Assembly: GCF_022919075.1 (NCBI RefSeq)
Contig: NZ_CP095078.1
Coordinates: 2,232,001-2,296,000 of the forward strand
Direction: 5' to 3'
DNA from: Nocardioides sp. W7
GTDB lineage: Bacteria > Actinomycetota > Actinomycetes > Propionibacteriales > Nocardioidaceae
DNA length: 64,000 bases
Shown: piece by piece, positions 26,237 to 35,537 of the stretch
Layout of the letters: each line of letters opens with the position of its first letter
Position numbering within the stretch: the first letter of the stretch is position 1
The notes under the pieces: model-generated
Database searches by the model: none
What the model was told of the DNA's origin: nothing
What the model saw: only the letters and a program-made list of their open reading frames with translations
Program-made: the position numbers and the translations under genes

Positions 26237-27076
26237 TCAGTCCTCCGCGACGGCGGGTGCGGCGTCGGACGTCCCGCCGAACAGCAGCTCGGAGGCGCGG
26301 TCGTGCAGCGCGTGGAACTCCGGCGTCCGCATCATCGCCGGCGTCCGGGGCCGCGGCAGGTCGACCTCGATGACCTCCTTGATCCGTCCCGGGCGCGGGC
26401 TCATCACCGCGACCCGGTCGGAGAGGAAGATCGCCTCGGAGATGCCGTGGGTGACCATCAGCGTCGTCGCCGGCTTCTCGGTCCAGATGCGCAGCAGCTC
26501 GACGTTCAGCCGCTGGCGGGTCATGTCGTCCAGCGCGCCGAAGGGCTCGTCGAGCAGGAGCACCGACGGCTTGACGACGAGCGAGCGGGCGATCGAGACC
26601 CGCTGCCGCATGCCGCCGGACAGCTGGGCGGGCTTCGCCTTCTCGAACCCCTCCAGGCCGACGAGCTGGATCAGCTCGCGGACCAGGGCGTCGTCGGGCT
26701 TGACGCCGGAGACCTCGAACGGCAGCCGGATGTTGGAGATGACCGAGCGCCACGGCAGCAGGGCGGAGTCCTGGAACGCGATGCCCAGGTCGTGGTCGCG
26801 ACGCAGCTCGTGCGGGGTCTTGCCGTCCACGAGCGCGGAGCCCGAGGTCGGCGTCTCCAGGCCGGCGAGGATGCGCAGGATCGTCGACTTGCCGCAGCCC
26901 GACGGGCCCAGGAGCGACAGGAAGCTGCCCTGGTCGGTGAAGAGCGTGGCGTCGTCGAGCGCGGCGACGGTACGACGCCCGACGCTGAAGTTCTTGGTGA
27001 GGTTCTGGATGCGCACCCCCGTGCCGGTCGAGCCCGTGGTCTCGACGGCACCGGTGGCGGTCAGCTGTTCAGGCAC
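26237..27076 (-). CDS. ABC transporter ATP-binding protein (SsuB/TauB type)
   Basis: 279 aa from a GTG. Walker [11 protein letters not shown]-loop [13 protein letters not shown], signature LSGGMRQR, Walker [14 protein letters not shown] and H-loop VTHGISEA, in the order of nitrate/sulfonate/taurine-type importers. It energises uptake through the two adjacent permeases. The 65-bp gap before it contains a strong GC-rich hairpin that could lower its expression relative to the binding protein. Confidence 0.95.
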   Translation of the reverse strand: MPEQLTATGAVETTGSTGTGVRIQNLTKNFSVGRRTVAALDDATLFTDQGSFLSLLGPSGCGKSTILRILAGLETPTSGSALVDGKTPHELRRDHDLGIAFQDSALLPWRSVISNIRLPFEVSGVKPDDALVRELIQLVGLEGFEKAKPAQLSGGMRQRVSIARSLVVKPSVLLLDEPFGALDDMTRQRLNVELLRIWTEKPATTLMVTHGISEAIFLSDRVAVMSPRPGRIKEVIEVDLPRPRTPAMMRTPEFHALHDRASELLFGGTSDAAPAVAED

Positions 27077-27096
27077 GGCTGTCCTCTCAGGCGAGG

Positions 27097-27126
27097 GGGC
27101 CCGGGCGGCGCTCGCCGCCCGGGCCC
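27097..27126 (-). terminator. GC-rich hairpin between binding-protein and ATPase genes
   Basis: GGGCCCGGGCGGCG and its exact complement form a 14-bp stem around a 2-4 nt loop, directly after the binding-protein stop. There is no U-run. Inside importer operons such hairpins commonly stabilise the upstream mRNA or terminate partially, so that binding protein exceeds transporter. Confidence 0.6.
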
Positions 27127-27141
27127 GGGGTCCGACAGGGA

Positions 27142-28206
27142 TCAGGGGAGCTCGGTCAGCTCGGGCCGCTCGTCCAGCAGCTCGGTGAGCAGCGAGAGGT
27201 CGAAGAGGTCCTCGGCGCTGACGTCGATGCCCGCCGCCTCCAGGGTGGCCATGTTCTGCTCGATCAGCTCGTCGGTGATCGTGAACAGGCCGTTGGCCTC
27301 CACGTCCGGGGTGACGATCAGGCCGTCCTGCACGTTGGCCTGCTCGACCTCCTTGGTGATGTCGAGGTCGAGCTCGGCGCCGTACTCCTCGACGGCGAGC
27401 CGCGCACCCTCCTCGGGGTCGGCGACGGCGTCCTGCCAGCCGCGGATCTCGGCGGCCAGGAAGGCCTTCACCTTCTCCGGCTCCTCGGCGATCATCTGGT
27501 CGGTGGTGATGACGCTCTCGGCGACGAACGGCAGGCCGTTGTCGGCGAAGGGCAGGTTGGTGACGTCGATGCCCTCGCTCTGCACGGTGATCGACTCGTT
27601 GGTGAGGTAGGCGAGGAAGCCGTCGACCTCGCCGTCGATGAGCGGGGCCGGGTCGTACTCGACCGGGACCTTCGTCACGTCGCCCGGGTCGATGCCGTTG
27701 ACCTCGAGCAGCGCGTCGAAGAGGGTCTCGTTGCCGCCGGCCTGGACGCCGATCTTCTTGCCGACCAGGTCCTCGGGCGTGGCGATGTCGCCGCCGTCCT
27801 TCAGCGACAGGATGGTGAACGGGTTCTTCTGGAACTTGGTGCCGATGACCTTCAGCGGCGCGTCCTCCTCGGCGATCACCTGCGCGGTGGAGACCGCGTT
27901 GGAGAGACCGAAGTCGGCGTCGCCGGTGGCGACGAGGGTCTCGATGGCGCCGGGCCCGGGGTCCATCGTGACCTTGGCGAAGCCCTCCTCCTCGTAGTAG
28001 CCCTTGGTGTCGGCCATGAACTCGCCGGAGAACTCGGCGTTCTTGACCCAGGACAGCTGGAGGGTCAGGTCGCCGTGGCTGTCGGAGGCGTCGTCGCTCC
28101 CCGAGCTGCTCTCGTCGTCGGAGCCGCAGCCCGCGAGGACGAGGACGGCCGCGGCCAGGGTGGCCGAGGCGCGGAGGCCGCGCGAGCGGTGAGTGGGCAG
28201 TGACAT
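27142..28206 (-). CDS. ABC substrate-binding lipoprotein, NMT1/THI5-like
   Basis: 354 aa with a lipoprotein signal: hydrophobic stretch then LAGC (Cys at about residue 27) and an acidic linker. The mature part is NMT1/THI5-like ([53 protein letters not shown]). This fold binds thiamin precursors, riboflavin, sulfonates or other small heterocycles. First gene of the importer operon; its promoter shares a 16-bp box with the purine operon, so a purine, nucleoside or ureide ligand is the favoured guess. RBS AAGAGGAG precedes the ATG. Confidence 0.9.
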   Translation of the reverse strand: MSLPTHRSRGLRASATLAAAVLVLAGCGSDDESSSGSDDASDSHGDLTLQLSWVKNAEFSGEFMADTKGYYEEEGFAKVTMDPGPGAIETLVATGDADFGLSNAVSTAQVIAEEDAPLKVIGTKFQKNPFTILSLKDGGDIATPEDLVGKKIGVQAGGNETLFDALLEVNGIDPGDVTKVPVEYDPAPLIDGEVDGFLAYLTNESITVQSEGIDVTNLPFADNGLPFVAESVITTDQMIAEEPEKVKAFLAAEIRGWQDAVADPEEGARLAVEEYGAELDLDITKEVEQANVQDGLIVTPDVEANGLFTITDELIEQNMATLEAAGIDVSAEDLFDLSLLTELLDERPELTELP

Positions 28207-28276
28207 GTGGGGTCTCCTCTTGGTGCGGGGTGTGCCGGCCCCGGAGCACGGCGCTACTTCGTCGGGGACGCCCCGG

Positions 28277-28329
28277 ACGCTAGGAGGCACGGATTTCGCG
28301 TCCCTGCGTCGCGCGTTTCACCCGCGTTA
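28277..28329 (-). promoter_or_regulatory. Purine-island promoter 1 (importer operon)
   Basis: On the minus strand the box TAACGCGGGTGAAACG (28314-28329) is followed after exactly 31 nt by a -10 TAGCGT (28277-28282) inside TCCTAG. The same box and the same spacing occur before uraD (38582-38634). No good -35 is visible, which suggests activator dependence. TGAAACGCGCG occurs twice, 23 bp apart, around the box. Confidence 0.6.
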
Positions 28330-28348
28330 AAACGCGCGTTTCAGGCAC

Positions 28349-28840
28349 TCAGTAGTCGGTGCGCGCGGAGTGCTCGAGCCACGCGGCGAAGGGGACGAAG
28401 GCCGCATCGTGACGCTGCCCGGCCACGGGCATCGCCCAGGTCGAGCGGTCCCGCTCGAACAGCTCGTAGAAGGCCCGGTCGTCGAAGCCGGCGCGGGCGG
28501 CGTCGTGCCGGTCGGCGGCGTACACGACCCGGTCCAGGCGGGCCCACAGCGACGCGGAGACGCAGAGCGGGCACGGTTCGCAGGACGTGTAGAGGATGCA
28601 TCCGGCCAGGGAGAAGTCGCCGAGCGCCGTGCACGCGGCCCGGATGGCCTTAACCTCGGCGTGGGCGGTGGGGTCGAGCTCGCTGGTGACCCGGTTCCGA
28701 CCGGTCGCGACCAGGACGCCCTCGCGGACGACGACCGCCCCGAACGGCCCACCGCCGTCGGCGACGTTCTGCACGGCGAGGTCGACGGCGCGCCCCAGCC
28801 AGTCGGCGTCGGCGGCCTCCGCGGAGCTGCTGCTGGTCAT
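28349..28840 (-). CDS. guaD: Guanine deaminase (cytidine-deaminase fold)
   Basis: 163 aa. Zinc motifs [11 protein letters not shown] and CEPCPLC are those of CDA-fold deaminases. Similarity to Bacillus GuaD extends to [34 protein letters not shown] and a C-terminal Tyr (TDY; KEY in Bacillus, from memory), which closes the active site of the dimer. It converts guanine to xanthine, feeding the xdh gene just upstream, with which it overlaps (ATGA). Last gene of the uraD operon. tRNA adenosine deaminase is less likely given the FDD region. Confidence 0.88.
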   Translation of the reverse strand: MTSSSSAEAADADWLGRAVDLAVQNVADGGGPFGAVVVREGVLVATGRNRVTSELDPTAHAEVKAIRAACTALGDFSLAGCILYTSCEPCPLCVSASLWARLDRVVYAADRHDAARAGFDDRAFYELFERDRSTWAMPVAGQRHDAAFVPFAAWLEHSARTDY

Positions 28841-31521
28841 CGGGGCTCCTGGTCGGTCGGGACGGACGTGGAACGGGCGTTTCCGCCGGTGCTCAGCAGC
28901 CGCCAGACCCGGTCGCGGGTCATCGGCAGCTCGTGGGGGCGCACGCCGGTGGCGTCTCGGACGGCGTTGGCCAGCGCCGGCGCGACGGGGTTGTACGGCG
29001 CCTCGCTCATCGACTTCGCCCCGCGCGGACCCAGCTCGTCGTAGGTGTCCGCGAACAGCACGGTCGTCGGGGGCAGGTCGCCGAGCTGGGGCACCCGGTA
29101 GTTGCGGAAGGTCCGCGTGCTGACCTCACCGTCCACGAGCCGGATCTCCTCCTGCAGCGCGGTGCCGATCGCCTGCCCGACGCCACCCTCGACCTGGCCG
29201 CGCAGCTGCTCGGGGTTCAGCACCACCCCGGCGTCCGCAGCGTGCACCGAGGCCAGGATCCGGACCTCGCCGGTGGGCGGGTGCACGGCGACCCGGAAGC
29301 CGTGCACGTTGAACGCGACCGAGCGCGGTGAGCCGTGGTGCTCGCCGTGCGCGACCAGCGGCTCGGTGAGCGGGGCGCCCTCCCGGGCGGCGAGCAGCGA
29401 CCGCAGCTCGCGCGCGGCCGCGGCGACCGCGCTGCCGGCGACGACGGTGCCGGTCGATCCGAAGGCGCCGGTGTCGTACGGCGTCGCGTCGGTGTCGGAG
29501 GAGCGCAGTCGTACCCGACCGACCGGGAGACCGAGCTCGTCGGCGACCAGCTGCACGTGCACGGTCGCCGACCCGTTGCCGAACTCCGCGGACCCGACGC
29601 CGATGGTGACCGTCCCGTCGAGCTCGGCGGTGACCGTGGCCGTGGCGTGGTGACCGCGGGGCGGGACGGTGGCGATCATCGCGGCCGCGAGCCCGCTGCC
29701 GACCTGCCAGTCCGGGCCGGGGGCGGGGGAGCGGTCGGCGGCGAGCACGGACTCGACCAGGTCGAGGCACTCGGGCAGGCCGTACGACGCCTCCGCCAGC
29801 AGCAGGTCGGTGTCGGCCGGACCGTTGACGACGAACTCGTCGCCAGGGCGGACGGCGTTGCGCCGCCGGAGCTCGGCGGGGGAGAGGTCGAGCTCGCGGG
29901 CCAGGTCGTCCAGCGCCGACTCGATCCCGAAGATCACCTGCCCCAGCCCGTAGCCGCGGAACGCGCCCGCGGGGACCGTGTGCGTGTAGACCGCCTCCGC
30001 GTCGACCCGCTTGTTGGCGCAGCGGTAGAGCGCGACCGACTCGTGGCACCCGTGGAAGAGCACGCCGGCCGCGTGGTTGCCGTAGGCGCCGGTGTCGCTG
30101 AGCACGTCGAGGCGGATCGCGGTCAGCACCCCGTCGGCGTCGGCGCCCAGCTCGACCTCGACCCGCATCGGGTGCCGGCTCGGCACCAGCGTGAACTGCT
30201 CCTCGCGGGTCAGCTCCAGCTGCACCGGACGCCGGATCCCGACGGACTCGAGCCGGAGCACGGCCAGTGCCACGACGTCCTCGACGATCAGCTCCTGCTT
30301 GCCCCCGAAGCCGCCGCCGACCCGGGCGGCCTGGACACGGACCCGCGCCGGATCGAGATCGAAGACGTGCGCCAGCTCGTCGCGGACCAGGAACGGCACC
30401 TGGGTGCTGGTCCGGATCACCAGCCGGCCGTCGTCGTCGACCCAGCCGCGCGCACCGTGCGTCTCGAGCGCGGCGTGGGTGACCCGCGAGGTGCGCCAGG
30501 TGCCGGACACCCGCGCGTGCGCCGCGCCCAGCCCAGCGGCCACGTCGCCGATCTCGCCGTGGGTCTGGGCCGCGACGTTGCGCATCGGCTCGGAGATCCG
30601 GCTGCGCAGCGTGGACTTCTCGCCGTGCACGAGCGGGGCGCCGGGAGCGCGCGCCGCCTCCGGGTCGAGCACGGCCGGCAGCACGTCGTACGAGACCTCG
30701 ACGAGGCGCAGCGCCTCCTCGGCGACGGCGACCGACTCGGCCACGACCGCGGCGACCCGCTGGCCCTTGAACCGCACCACGTCGTCGAGGAGGCGGGTGT
30801 CGTCGGGGTCGTCGAGCCGGCTGTCGTGGCGGGCGGTGGAGTAGAGGACGTCGGGGGCGTCGCGGTGGGTCAGCACCAGGTGCACGCCGGGCAGCGCCTC
30901 GGCGGCAGTGGTGTCGATCGCGGTGATCCGGGCGTGCGAGTGCGGGCTGGCCAGCAGCTTCACGTGCAGCACGCCGGTGCTCGGGAGGTCGAGGGTGAAC
31001 GGCTCGCGGCCGGTCACGATCCGCGGCCCGGCCGGCGCGCGGACGGAGTCGCCCACGGCGGCGGAGCCGTTCTCGGTGGTCGAGCCTGTCGAGACCCCCG
31101 CGAGCGCGTCCCGGATCGAGCGGTAGCCCGTGCACCGGCACAGGTTGCCCTTGAACACCCGGCCCGGGTCGTCGGTGTGCACGTGACCCTCGTCGTCGGC
31201 CAGGGCCGTGGCGGTGACGACGTACCCGGCGGTGCAGAAGCCGCACTGGAAGCCGCACGCCTCGACGAAGGAACGCTGCACGGGGGAGAGGTCGTCGGGG
31301 GTGCCGAGCCCGGCGGCGGTCGTCACGGACGCGTCGACGGCACGCACCGCCGGGTAGATGCACGAGTGCACCGGCTGCCCGTCGACGAGGACCGTGCAGG
31401 CGCCGCAGTCGCCGGCGTCGCAGCCCTTCTTCACCGCGAGCGCCCCCTGATCCCGCAGGAAGGTGCGCAGGCACTGGCCTGGCGCGGGCACGGCCTCGAC
31501 GGGACGGTCGTCGATCCTCAT
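28837..31521 (-). CDS. Xanthine dehydrogenase, 2Fe-2S and molybdopterin domains fused
   Basis: 894 aa. Residues 1-145 form the two [2Fe-2S] domains ([18 protein letters not shown], then CGFQCGFC and CRCTGYRS). After a linker come the Moco domains (about 170-880): [47 protein letters not shown] and GAKSMSEAP with the catalytic Glu region. With the separate FAD subunit it oxidises hypoxanthine/xanthine to urate. The fusion of Fe-S and Moco parts, as in aldehyde oxidoreductases, is less common than three separate subunits. The linker carries GVSTGSTTE, encoded by a 19-nt repeat also found in uox. Confidence 0.88.
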   Translation of the reverse strand: MRIDDRPVEAVPAPGQCLRTFLRDQGALAVKKGCDAGDCGACTVLVDGQPVHSCIYPAVRAVDASVTTAAGLGTPDDLSPVQRSFVEACGFQCGFCTAGYVVTATALADDEGHVHTDDPGRVFKGNLCRCTGYRSIRDALAGVSTGSTTENGSAAVGDSVRAPAGPRIVTGREPFTLDLPSTGVLHVKLLASPHSHARITAIDTTAAEALPGVHLVLTHRDAPDVLYSTARHDSRLDDPDDTRLLDDVVRFKGQRVAAVVAESVAVAEEALRLVEVSYDVLPAVLDPEAARAPGAPLVHGEKSTLRSRISEPMRNVAAQTHGEIGDVAAGLGAAHARVSGTWRTSRVTHAALETHGARGWVDDDGRLVIRTSTQVPFLVRDELAHVFDLDPARVRVQAARVGGGFGGKQELIVEDVVALAVLRLESVGIRRPVQLELTREEQFTLVPSRHPMRVEVELGADADGVLTAIRLDVLSDTGAYGNHAAGVLFHGCHESVALYRCANKRVDAEAVYTHTVPAGAFRGYGLGQVIFGIESALDDLARELDLSPAELRRRNAVRPGDEFVVNGPADTDLLLAEASYGLPECLDLVESVLAADRSPAPGPDWQVGSGLAAAMIATVPPRGHHATATVTAELDGTVTIGVGSAEFGNGSATVHVQLVADELGLPVGRVRLRSSDTDATPYDTGAFGSTGTVVAGSAVAAAARELRSLLAAREGAPLTEPLVAHGEHHGSPRSVAFNVHGFRVAVHPPTGEVRILASVHAADAGVVLNPEQLRGQVEGGVGQAIGTALQEEIRLVDGEVSTRTFRNYRVPQLGDLPPTTVLFADTYDELGPRGAKSMSEAPYNPVAPALANAVRDATGVRPHELPMTRDRVWRLLSTGGNARSTSVPTDQEPR
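31078..31096. repeat. 19-nt repeat copy A (inside xdh)
   Basis: GGTCGAGCCTGTCGAGACC, identical to 37642-37660 inside uox, and able to form a small bulged hairpin. It falls in the linker between the Fe-S and Moco domains and is read in frame as VSTGST on the coding strand. Confidence 0.75.
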
Positions 31522-32282
31522 GCGAGCAGCTCCTCGACGACCTCGTGGGCCAGCAGACCGGTGACGGCGGCGCGCCAGTCGGCGGCGCCGTGCGCGTCGT
31601 CGTACCAGCAGTCGACGGCCGCGAGCCCGGCGTCGAGGTCGTGCGCGTCGAGGACCACCGGGCGGGTGGTCGACGCGGTGACGGTGACGGTCCGCCCGCT
31701 GCCGACGACCATCGCGGCGGAGCGCCCCAGCGGCGTCAGGGAGGTACGACGGAGCGCGGCCCGCTCCGCCAGCGCGGCCGGCGGCACCTCGATCGCCCGC
31801 AGCACCTCACCGGGCGCCAACGACGTGGTGCCGACCCCGCGGACGAACGCGCTGACCGGCTCGCGCCGCTCGCCCCCGTCCGGGGTCCAGATCACCGCCT
31901 CGGCGCCGAGCCCGGCGGTCAGCGAGGTCATCGCGCCGGCCGGCAGGGCCAGGCACAGGTTGCCGCCGACGGTCGCGACCCGCTGCACCTTGAACGACAT
32001 CAGCAGGCCGTCGGCCGCCTGGCGGGCGAGGCCGGCGAGCGGCCCCCACGGGGCGGCCTGGAGCTGCTCGACCGTGCAGGTGGCGGCGATCCGCAGGGTG
32101 CCGTCGGCGAGCAGCTCGAACGGCTCCCAGCCCAGCGTCGTCAGGTCGACCAGACCGGTGGTGCCGACCTGCGGCTCGGAGAAGAGCCAGGTGCCCCCGG
32201 CCACGACGACCTCGCCGCCGGCCAGCTCGAGGTCGGCGCGCGAGCGGGCCGGGCGGAAGGACCGGACGGTGCCGAGGTCCAT
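31518..32282 (-). CDS. Xanthine dehydrogenase FAD-binding subunit
   Basis: 254 aa. The FAD_binding_5 domain (residues 1-150) has [26 protein letters not shown] and [18 protein letters not shown], the segment that contacts FAD in XdhB/CoxM proteins; a shorter C-terminal CO dehydrogenase flavoprotein domain follows. It passes electrons from the Moco/Fe-S subunit to NAD+. It overlaps xdh by ATGA and the regulator gene by one base, so the subunits are co-translated. Confidence 0.88.
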   Translation of the reverse strand: MDLGTVRSFRPARSRADLELAGGEVVVAGGTWLFSEPQVGTTGLVDLTTLGWEPFELLADGTLRIAATCTVEQLQAAPWGPLAGLARQAADGLLMSFKVQRVATVGGNLCLALPAGAMTSLTAGLGAEAVIWTPDGGERREPVSAFVRGVGTTSLAPGEVLRAIEVPPAALAERAALRRTSLTPLGRSAAMVVGSGRTVTVTASTTRPVVLDAHDLDAGLAAVDCWYDDAHGAADWRAAVTGLLAHEVVEELLA

Positions 32283-33094
32283 CACTCCACCTCCCGCAGT
32301 CGCTCGTAGGTGCGGCTGATCCCCGAGACGCGCTCCTGGGCGGCGCGGCCCGAGCGCGACAGCACCCCGTCGGCGAGCGCGCCGACCAGGCTCATCGCGG
32401 CGGCGTAGCTGTCGAAGGCCAGCGCGCCCTGCACGGGGCACTCGAGCCAGACCGTGGCCTGGGCGGCGTGCGGCATGGCGGTGGGGTCGCCGAGGAGGAC
32501 GACGGCCGCACCCGTGCCGGCCGCCTCGGCCAGGAAGGTGGGGAACCCGCTCGGGCGGCGCCGGAAGCCGATCACCACCACCACGTCCCCGGCGCCCAGG
32601 TCGGCCAGCTCCTCGCCGACGACCTGCCCCGGCAGCGGCGCCAGGCGTACGTCGCCGCGCGCGTGCGCGAGCTGCTGACGCAGGTGCAGCGCGACCGGGT
32701 GGCTGTTGCGCCAGCCCACCACGGTGACCCGTCGCGCGGTCGCCACCAGCTCGACGGCCTGCGCCAGCTGCGGCTGGTGGAGGGCGCGCAGGATCGCCTC
32801 GGCCTCCTGGGCGGCGTGCGCGGCCAGGTCGGGGGTGCCGTCGACGCGTCGCGGCTCGCCGGCGGTCCGCAGCGCCCGGAGGTGCTCGCGGACCTCGTCG
32901 AAGTCGGCGTACCCGAGGTGCCGGAAGAGTCGGCTCATGGTCGCCTTCGAGACCCCGGCCAGGTTTGCGAGCTCGGCGGCGCGGTACGTCGCGAGGTCGT
33001 CGAGGTGCTCGAGCAGGGTCGCGGCGGCCTTGCGTTCCTGCGGGGAGAGCGCGGCCCGGTGCTCGGCGATCCGCTCGTCGATGCGCAGGCTCAT
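32282..33094 (-). CDS. MurR/RpiR-family regulator within the purine operon
   Basis: 270 aa. N-terminal HTH_6 domain (about residues 5-80: LSPQERKAAATLLEHLDDL, then LANLAGVSKATMSRLFRHLGY) and a C-terminal SIS domain (about 110-250: VTVVGWRNSHPVALHLRQQL, VVVVIGFRRRPSGFP). SIS domains usually bind phosphosugars, but members of this family also control ureide and purine genes (E. coli HpxU is one I recall). Its position in mid-operon makes it the leading candidate for binding the shared promoter box. Confidence 0.88.
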   Translation of the reverse strand: MSLRIDERIAEHRAALSPQERKAAATLLEHLDDLATYRAAELANLAGVSKATMSRLFRHLGYADFDEVREHLRALRTAGEPRRVDGTPDLAAHAAQEAEAILRALHQPQLAQAVELVATARRVTVVGWRNSHPVALHLRQQLAHARGDVRLAPLPGQVVGEELADLGAGDVVVVIGFRRRPSGFPTFLAEAAGTGAAVVLLGDPTAMPHAAQATVWLECPVQGALAFDSYAAAMSLVGALADGVLSRSGRAAQERVSGISRTYERLREVE

Positions 33095-34323
33095 CGCGGC
33101 GCTCCCACCGTGGCCGCCACCTCGAGGACGGTCGCCTCGAAGGCGTCCAGCCCGCGGGCCACGTCGATCTCGCGGACCGCCTCGCCGGGGTGATGGCTGA
33201 TCCCGTCGTAGCAGCGCACGAACAGCATCCCGACGTCGGCGATCGCCGCGATCGCCATCGCGTCGTGCCCGGCCCGGCTCCACAGCCCCATCGGGCTGGG
33301 GTCGCCGGTGCCGGCGATGCCGGCGACCACGGCCCGCTGCAGCCACGCCGCGCAGGGAGCGGCGGGCGCGACGTGGGTCTCGACGACGTCGAGCCGCAGC
33401 CCGCGGGCATCGCAGAGGTGCTGCAGCTCGGCGAGCATCGCCCCCCACATCGCGTCCCGCTCGACGTCGGTCGCCGCCCGCAGGTCGAGGGTGAGGTCGG
33501 CGCGGCCGGGGATCACGTTCACCGCGCCCGGCCTGACCTGGATCCGGCCGACGGTGGCGATGCACTCGCTCGCGCGGGCCATCCGCTCGATCGTGGTGAT
33601 CGCCTCGGCGGCGCCGACGAGCGCGTCCTTGCGGCGGTGGTACGGCGTGCCGCCGGCGTGCCGGGCCTCGCCGATCACCGACAGCCGGAACCGGCGCGCG
33701 CCCGCGATGGTCGTGACGTAGCCCAGGCTCGCGTCCGCGGCCTCCAGGTAGGGCCCCTGCTCGATGTGCGCCTCCAGGTAGCCGACCAGCTCCTCGGGCC
33801 GACGCGCCGCGTCGCCGATGCGGCGCGGGTCCAGGCCGAACTCCTGGAACGCCTGGAGCAGGGACACGCCGTCCTTGTCCCGCAGCACCCACCAGTCCTC
33901 GTCCCAGGTGCCGGCGACGGCCTGGCTCCCGAGCAGCGCCTTGCCGAACCGGGTGCCCTCCTCGTCGCTGAAGCCGATCACCTCCAGCGCGAACGGCAGC
34001 TCGGTGCCGCGCAGCCGCTCGGCCACCGCGACGGCCATCACGACGCCGAGCATCCCGTCGTACGACCCGGCGTCCGGGACGGTGTCGAGGTGGGAGCCGA
34101 GCAGCAGCGCCGGGAGCCCGGGCTCGCGGCCCTCGCGCCGGCCGCAGATGTTGCCGGCGGCGTCGGTCCAGGTGCGCAGGCCCGCCTGCGCCATCCACTC
34201 GGCGGCGAGGGCGTTGGCACCGGCGTGCTCCGGAGAGAGGTGCACCCGCTCCAGGCCGGTGGTCATCGACGTGAACCGGTCCAGCGCCGTGCAGCGCTCC
34301 AGCACGATCGCGGCGGTGGTCAC
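33091..34323 (-). CDS. allC: Allantoate amidohydrolase (M20 family)
   Basis: 410 aa from a GTG. M20/hydantoinase-carbamoylase motifs: GSHLDTVPDAG, SDEEGTRFG (catalytic Glu), EAHIEQGPYLE, RAGHDAMAIA and SHHPGEAVRE. It splits allantoate to ureidoglycine, CO2 and ammonia with Mn. Ureidoglycolate amidohydrolase and N-carbamoyl amino-acid hydrolases share the family, but a position between pucG and murR in a full ureide operon makes allantoate the natural substrate. It overlaps both neighbours by 4 nt. Confidence 0.87.
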   Translation of the reverse strand: MTTAAIVLERCTALDRFTSMTTGLERVHLSPEHAGANALAAEWMAQAGLRTWTDAAGNICGRREGREPGLPALLLGSHLDTVPDAGSYDGMLGVVMAVAVAERLRGTELPFALEVIGFSDEEGTRFGKALLGSQAVAGTWDEDWWVLRDKDGVSLLQAFQEFGLDPRRIGDAARRPEELVGYLEAHIEQGPYLEAADASLGYVTTIAGARRFRLSVIGEARHAGGTPYHRRKDALVGAAEAITTIERMARASECIATVGRIQVRPGAVNVIPGRADLTLDLRAATDVERDAMWGAMLAELQHLCDARGLRLDVVETHVAPAAPCAAWLQRAVVAGIAGTGDPSPMGLWSRAGHDAMAIAAIADVGMLFVRCYDGISHHPGEAVREIDVARGLDAFEATVLEVAATVGAPR

Positions 34324-35537
34324 GAGGAGTACACCTCCCGGGCGGCGCCGACGCCGCCTCCGGCGGTGAGGGGTACGCCGGCCGCGCGCAGCACCTGCTC
34401 GAGAGCGGCGAGGGTCAGCAGCACGGCGTCCTTGCGGGCGTTGTAGCCCATCGTGCCGATCCGCCAGACCTTCCCGTGCAGGGGACCGAACGAGGTGCCG
34501 ATCTCGATCCCGAAGTCCTCCAGCAGCGCCGACCGGGCGGCGTCCCCGCCCGAGCTGCCGAGGCCCGCGGGGATCTCGACCGCGACCACGTTGTGCATCT
34601 TGTGCGCGACGTCGCCGAAGACGGCCAGCCCCAGCCCGCGGACGCCCTCCAGCATCGCCCGGCCGTGCAGCGCGTGCCGGGCGACGGCGGCGTCGAGGCC
34701 CTCCTCGACGAGCAGCCGGGCGCACTCGCGGGCGCCGTACAGCATGGTCGTGGCCTCGGTGTGGTGGTTGAGCCGGCGCGGGCCCCAGTAGTCCATGACC
34801 TGCGCGAGGTCGAGGTAGTTGGAGGCGATCCGGACCCCGGCCCCGGTCTCCCCGGGCTCGGCGATCCCGGCCTCGACGTGCTTGCGGCCGTCGATGACCG
34901 CGACCGCCCGCTCGGAGATGGTGATCGGCGCGGAGCCGGAAGGTCCGCCGAGGCACTTCTGCAGCCCGGCGGTGACGACGTCCAGCCCCCAGGCGTCGGT
35001 CTCGAAGTCGTTGCCGCCGAGCGAGGCGGTGGCGTCGCAGTAGAGCAGCACGTCGTGGCGCCGGCAGATCTCGCCGAGGTCGGCGAGCGGCTGGCACATG
35101 GTGGTGGACGTGTCGCCCTGGACGACGGCGAGGACCTTCGGGCGGGTGGCGACGACGGCCTCCTCGATCGCCTCGGGCGCGAACACCTGGCCCCACGGCA
35201 CCTCGATCGTGTGCACCTCGGCCCCGCAGCGTTCGGCGATCTCGACCAGCAGGTGGCCGAACCGGCCGAACACCGGCACCAGCACCCGGTCGCCGGGCTC
35301 GACGAGCGAGACCAGCGCGGCCTCGATGCCGGCCCGGGAGGTGCCGTCGACGAGGAGGGTCTGCTCGTTGGCGGTCCGGAAGACCTCGCGGTAGAGCCCC
35401 ATCGTCTCGGTCATCGTGGCGGTCATCCAGGGGTCGTACTGGCCGACCAGCTGGGCCGACATCGCCCGCAGCACGCGGGGATCGGCGGTGATCGGGCCGG
35501 GGCCCATCAGCAGCCGGTGCGGGGGATGGACGCTCAT
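34320..35537 (-). CDS. pucG: (S)-ureidoglycine-glyoxylate aminotransferase
   Basis: 405 aa from the ATG at 35537, chosen because GAGGAG lies just upstream (a GTG at 35564 is possible). Class V aminotransferase close to alanine-glyoxylate aminotransferases: RLLMGPGPITADPRVLRAM, VDGTSRAGIEAAL, YCDATASLGG (PLP Asp) and the PLP lysine in TAGLQKCLGGPSG. In B. subtilis PucG moves the amino group of ureidoglycine to glyoxylate, giving glycine and oxalurate. The operon context supports that role. Confidence 0.88.
   Translation of the reverse strand: MSVHPPHRLLMGPGPITADPRVLRAMSAQLVGQYDPWMTATMTETMGLYREVFRTANEQTLLVDGTSRAGIEAALVSLVEPGDRVLVPVFGRFGHLLVEIAERCGAEVHTIEVPWGQVFAPEAIEEAVVATRPKVLAVVQGDTSTTMCQPLADLGEICRRHDVLLYCDATASLGGNDFETDAWGLDVVTAGLQKCLGGPSGSAPITISERAVAVIDGRKHVEAGIAEPGETGAGVRIASNYLDLAQVMDYWGPRRLNHHTEATTMLYGARECARLLVEEGLDAAVARHALHGRAMLEGVRGLGLAVFGDVAHKMHNVVAVEIPAGLGSSGGDAARSALLEDFGIEIGTSFGPLHGKVWRIGTMGYNARKDAVLLTLAALEQVLRAAGVPLTAGGGVGAAREVYSS

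Noticed and set aside
29335..32319. A 994-codon plus-strand frame across xdh and the FAD subunit
   Set aside because: Antisense shadow of genes with complete catalytic motifs; composition is not protein-like.
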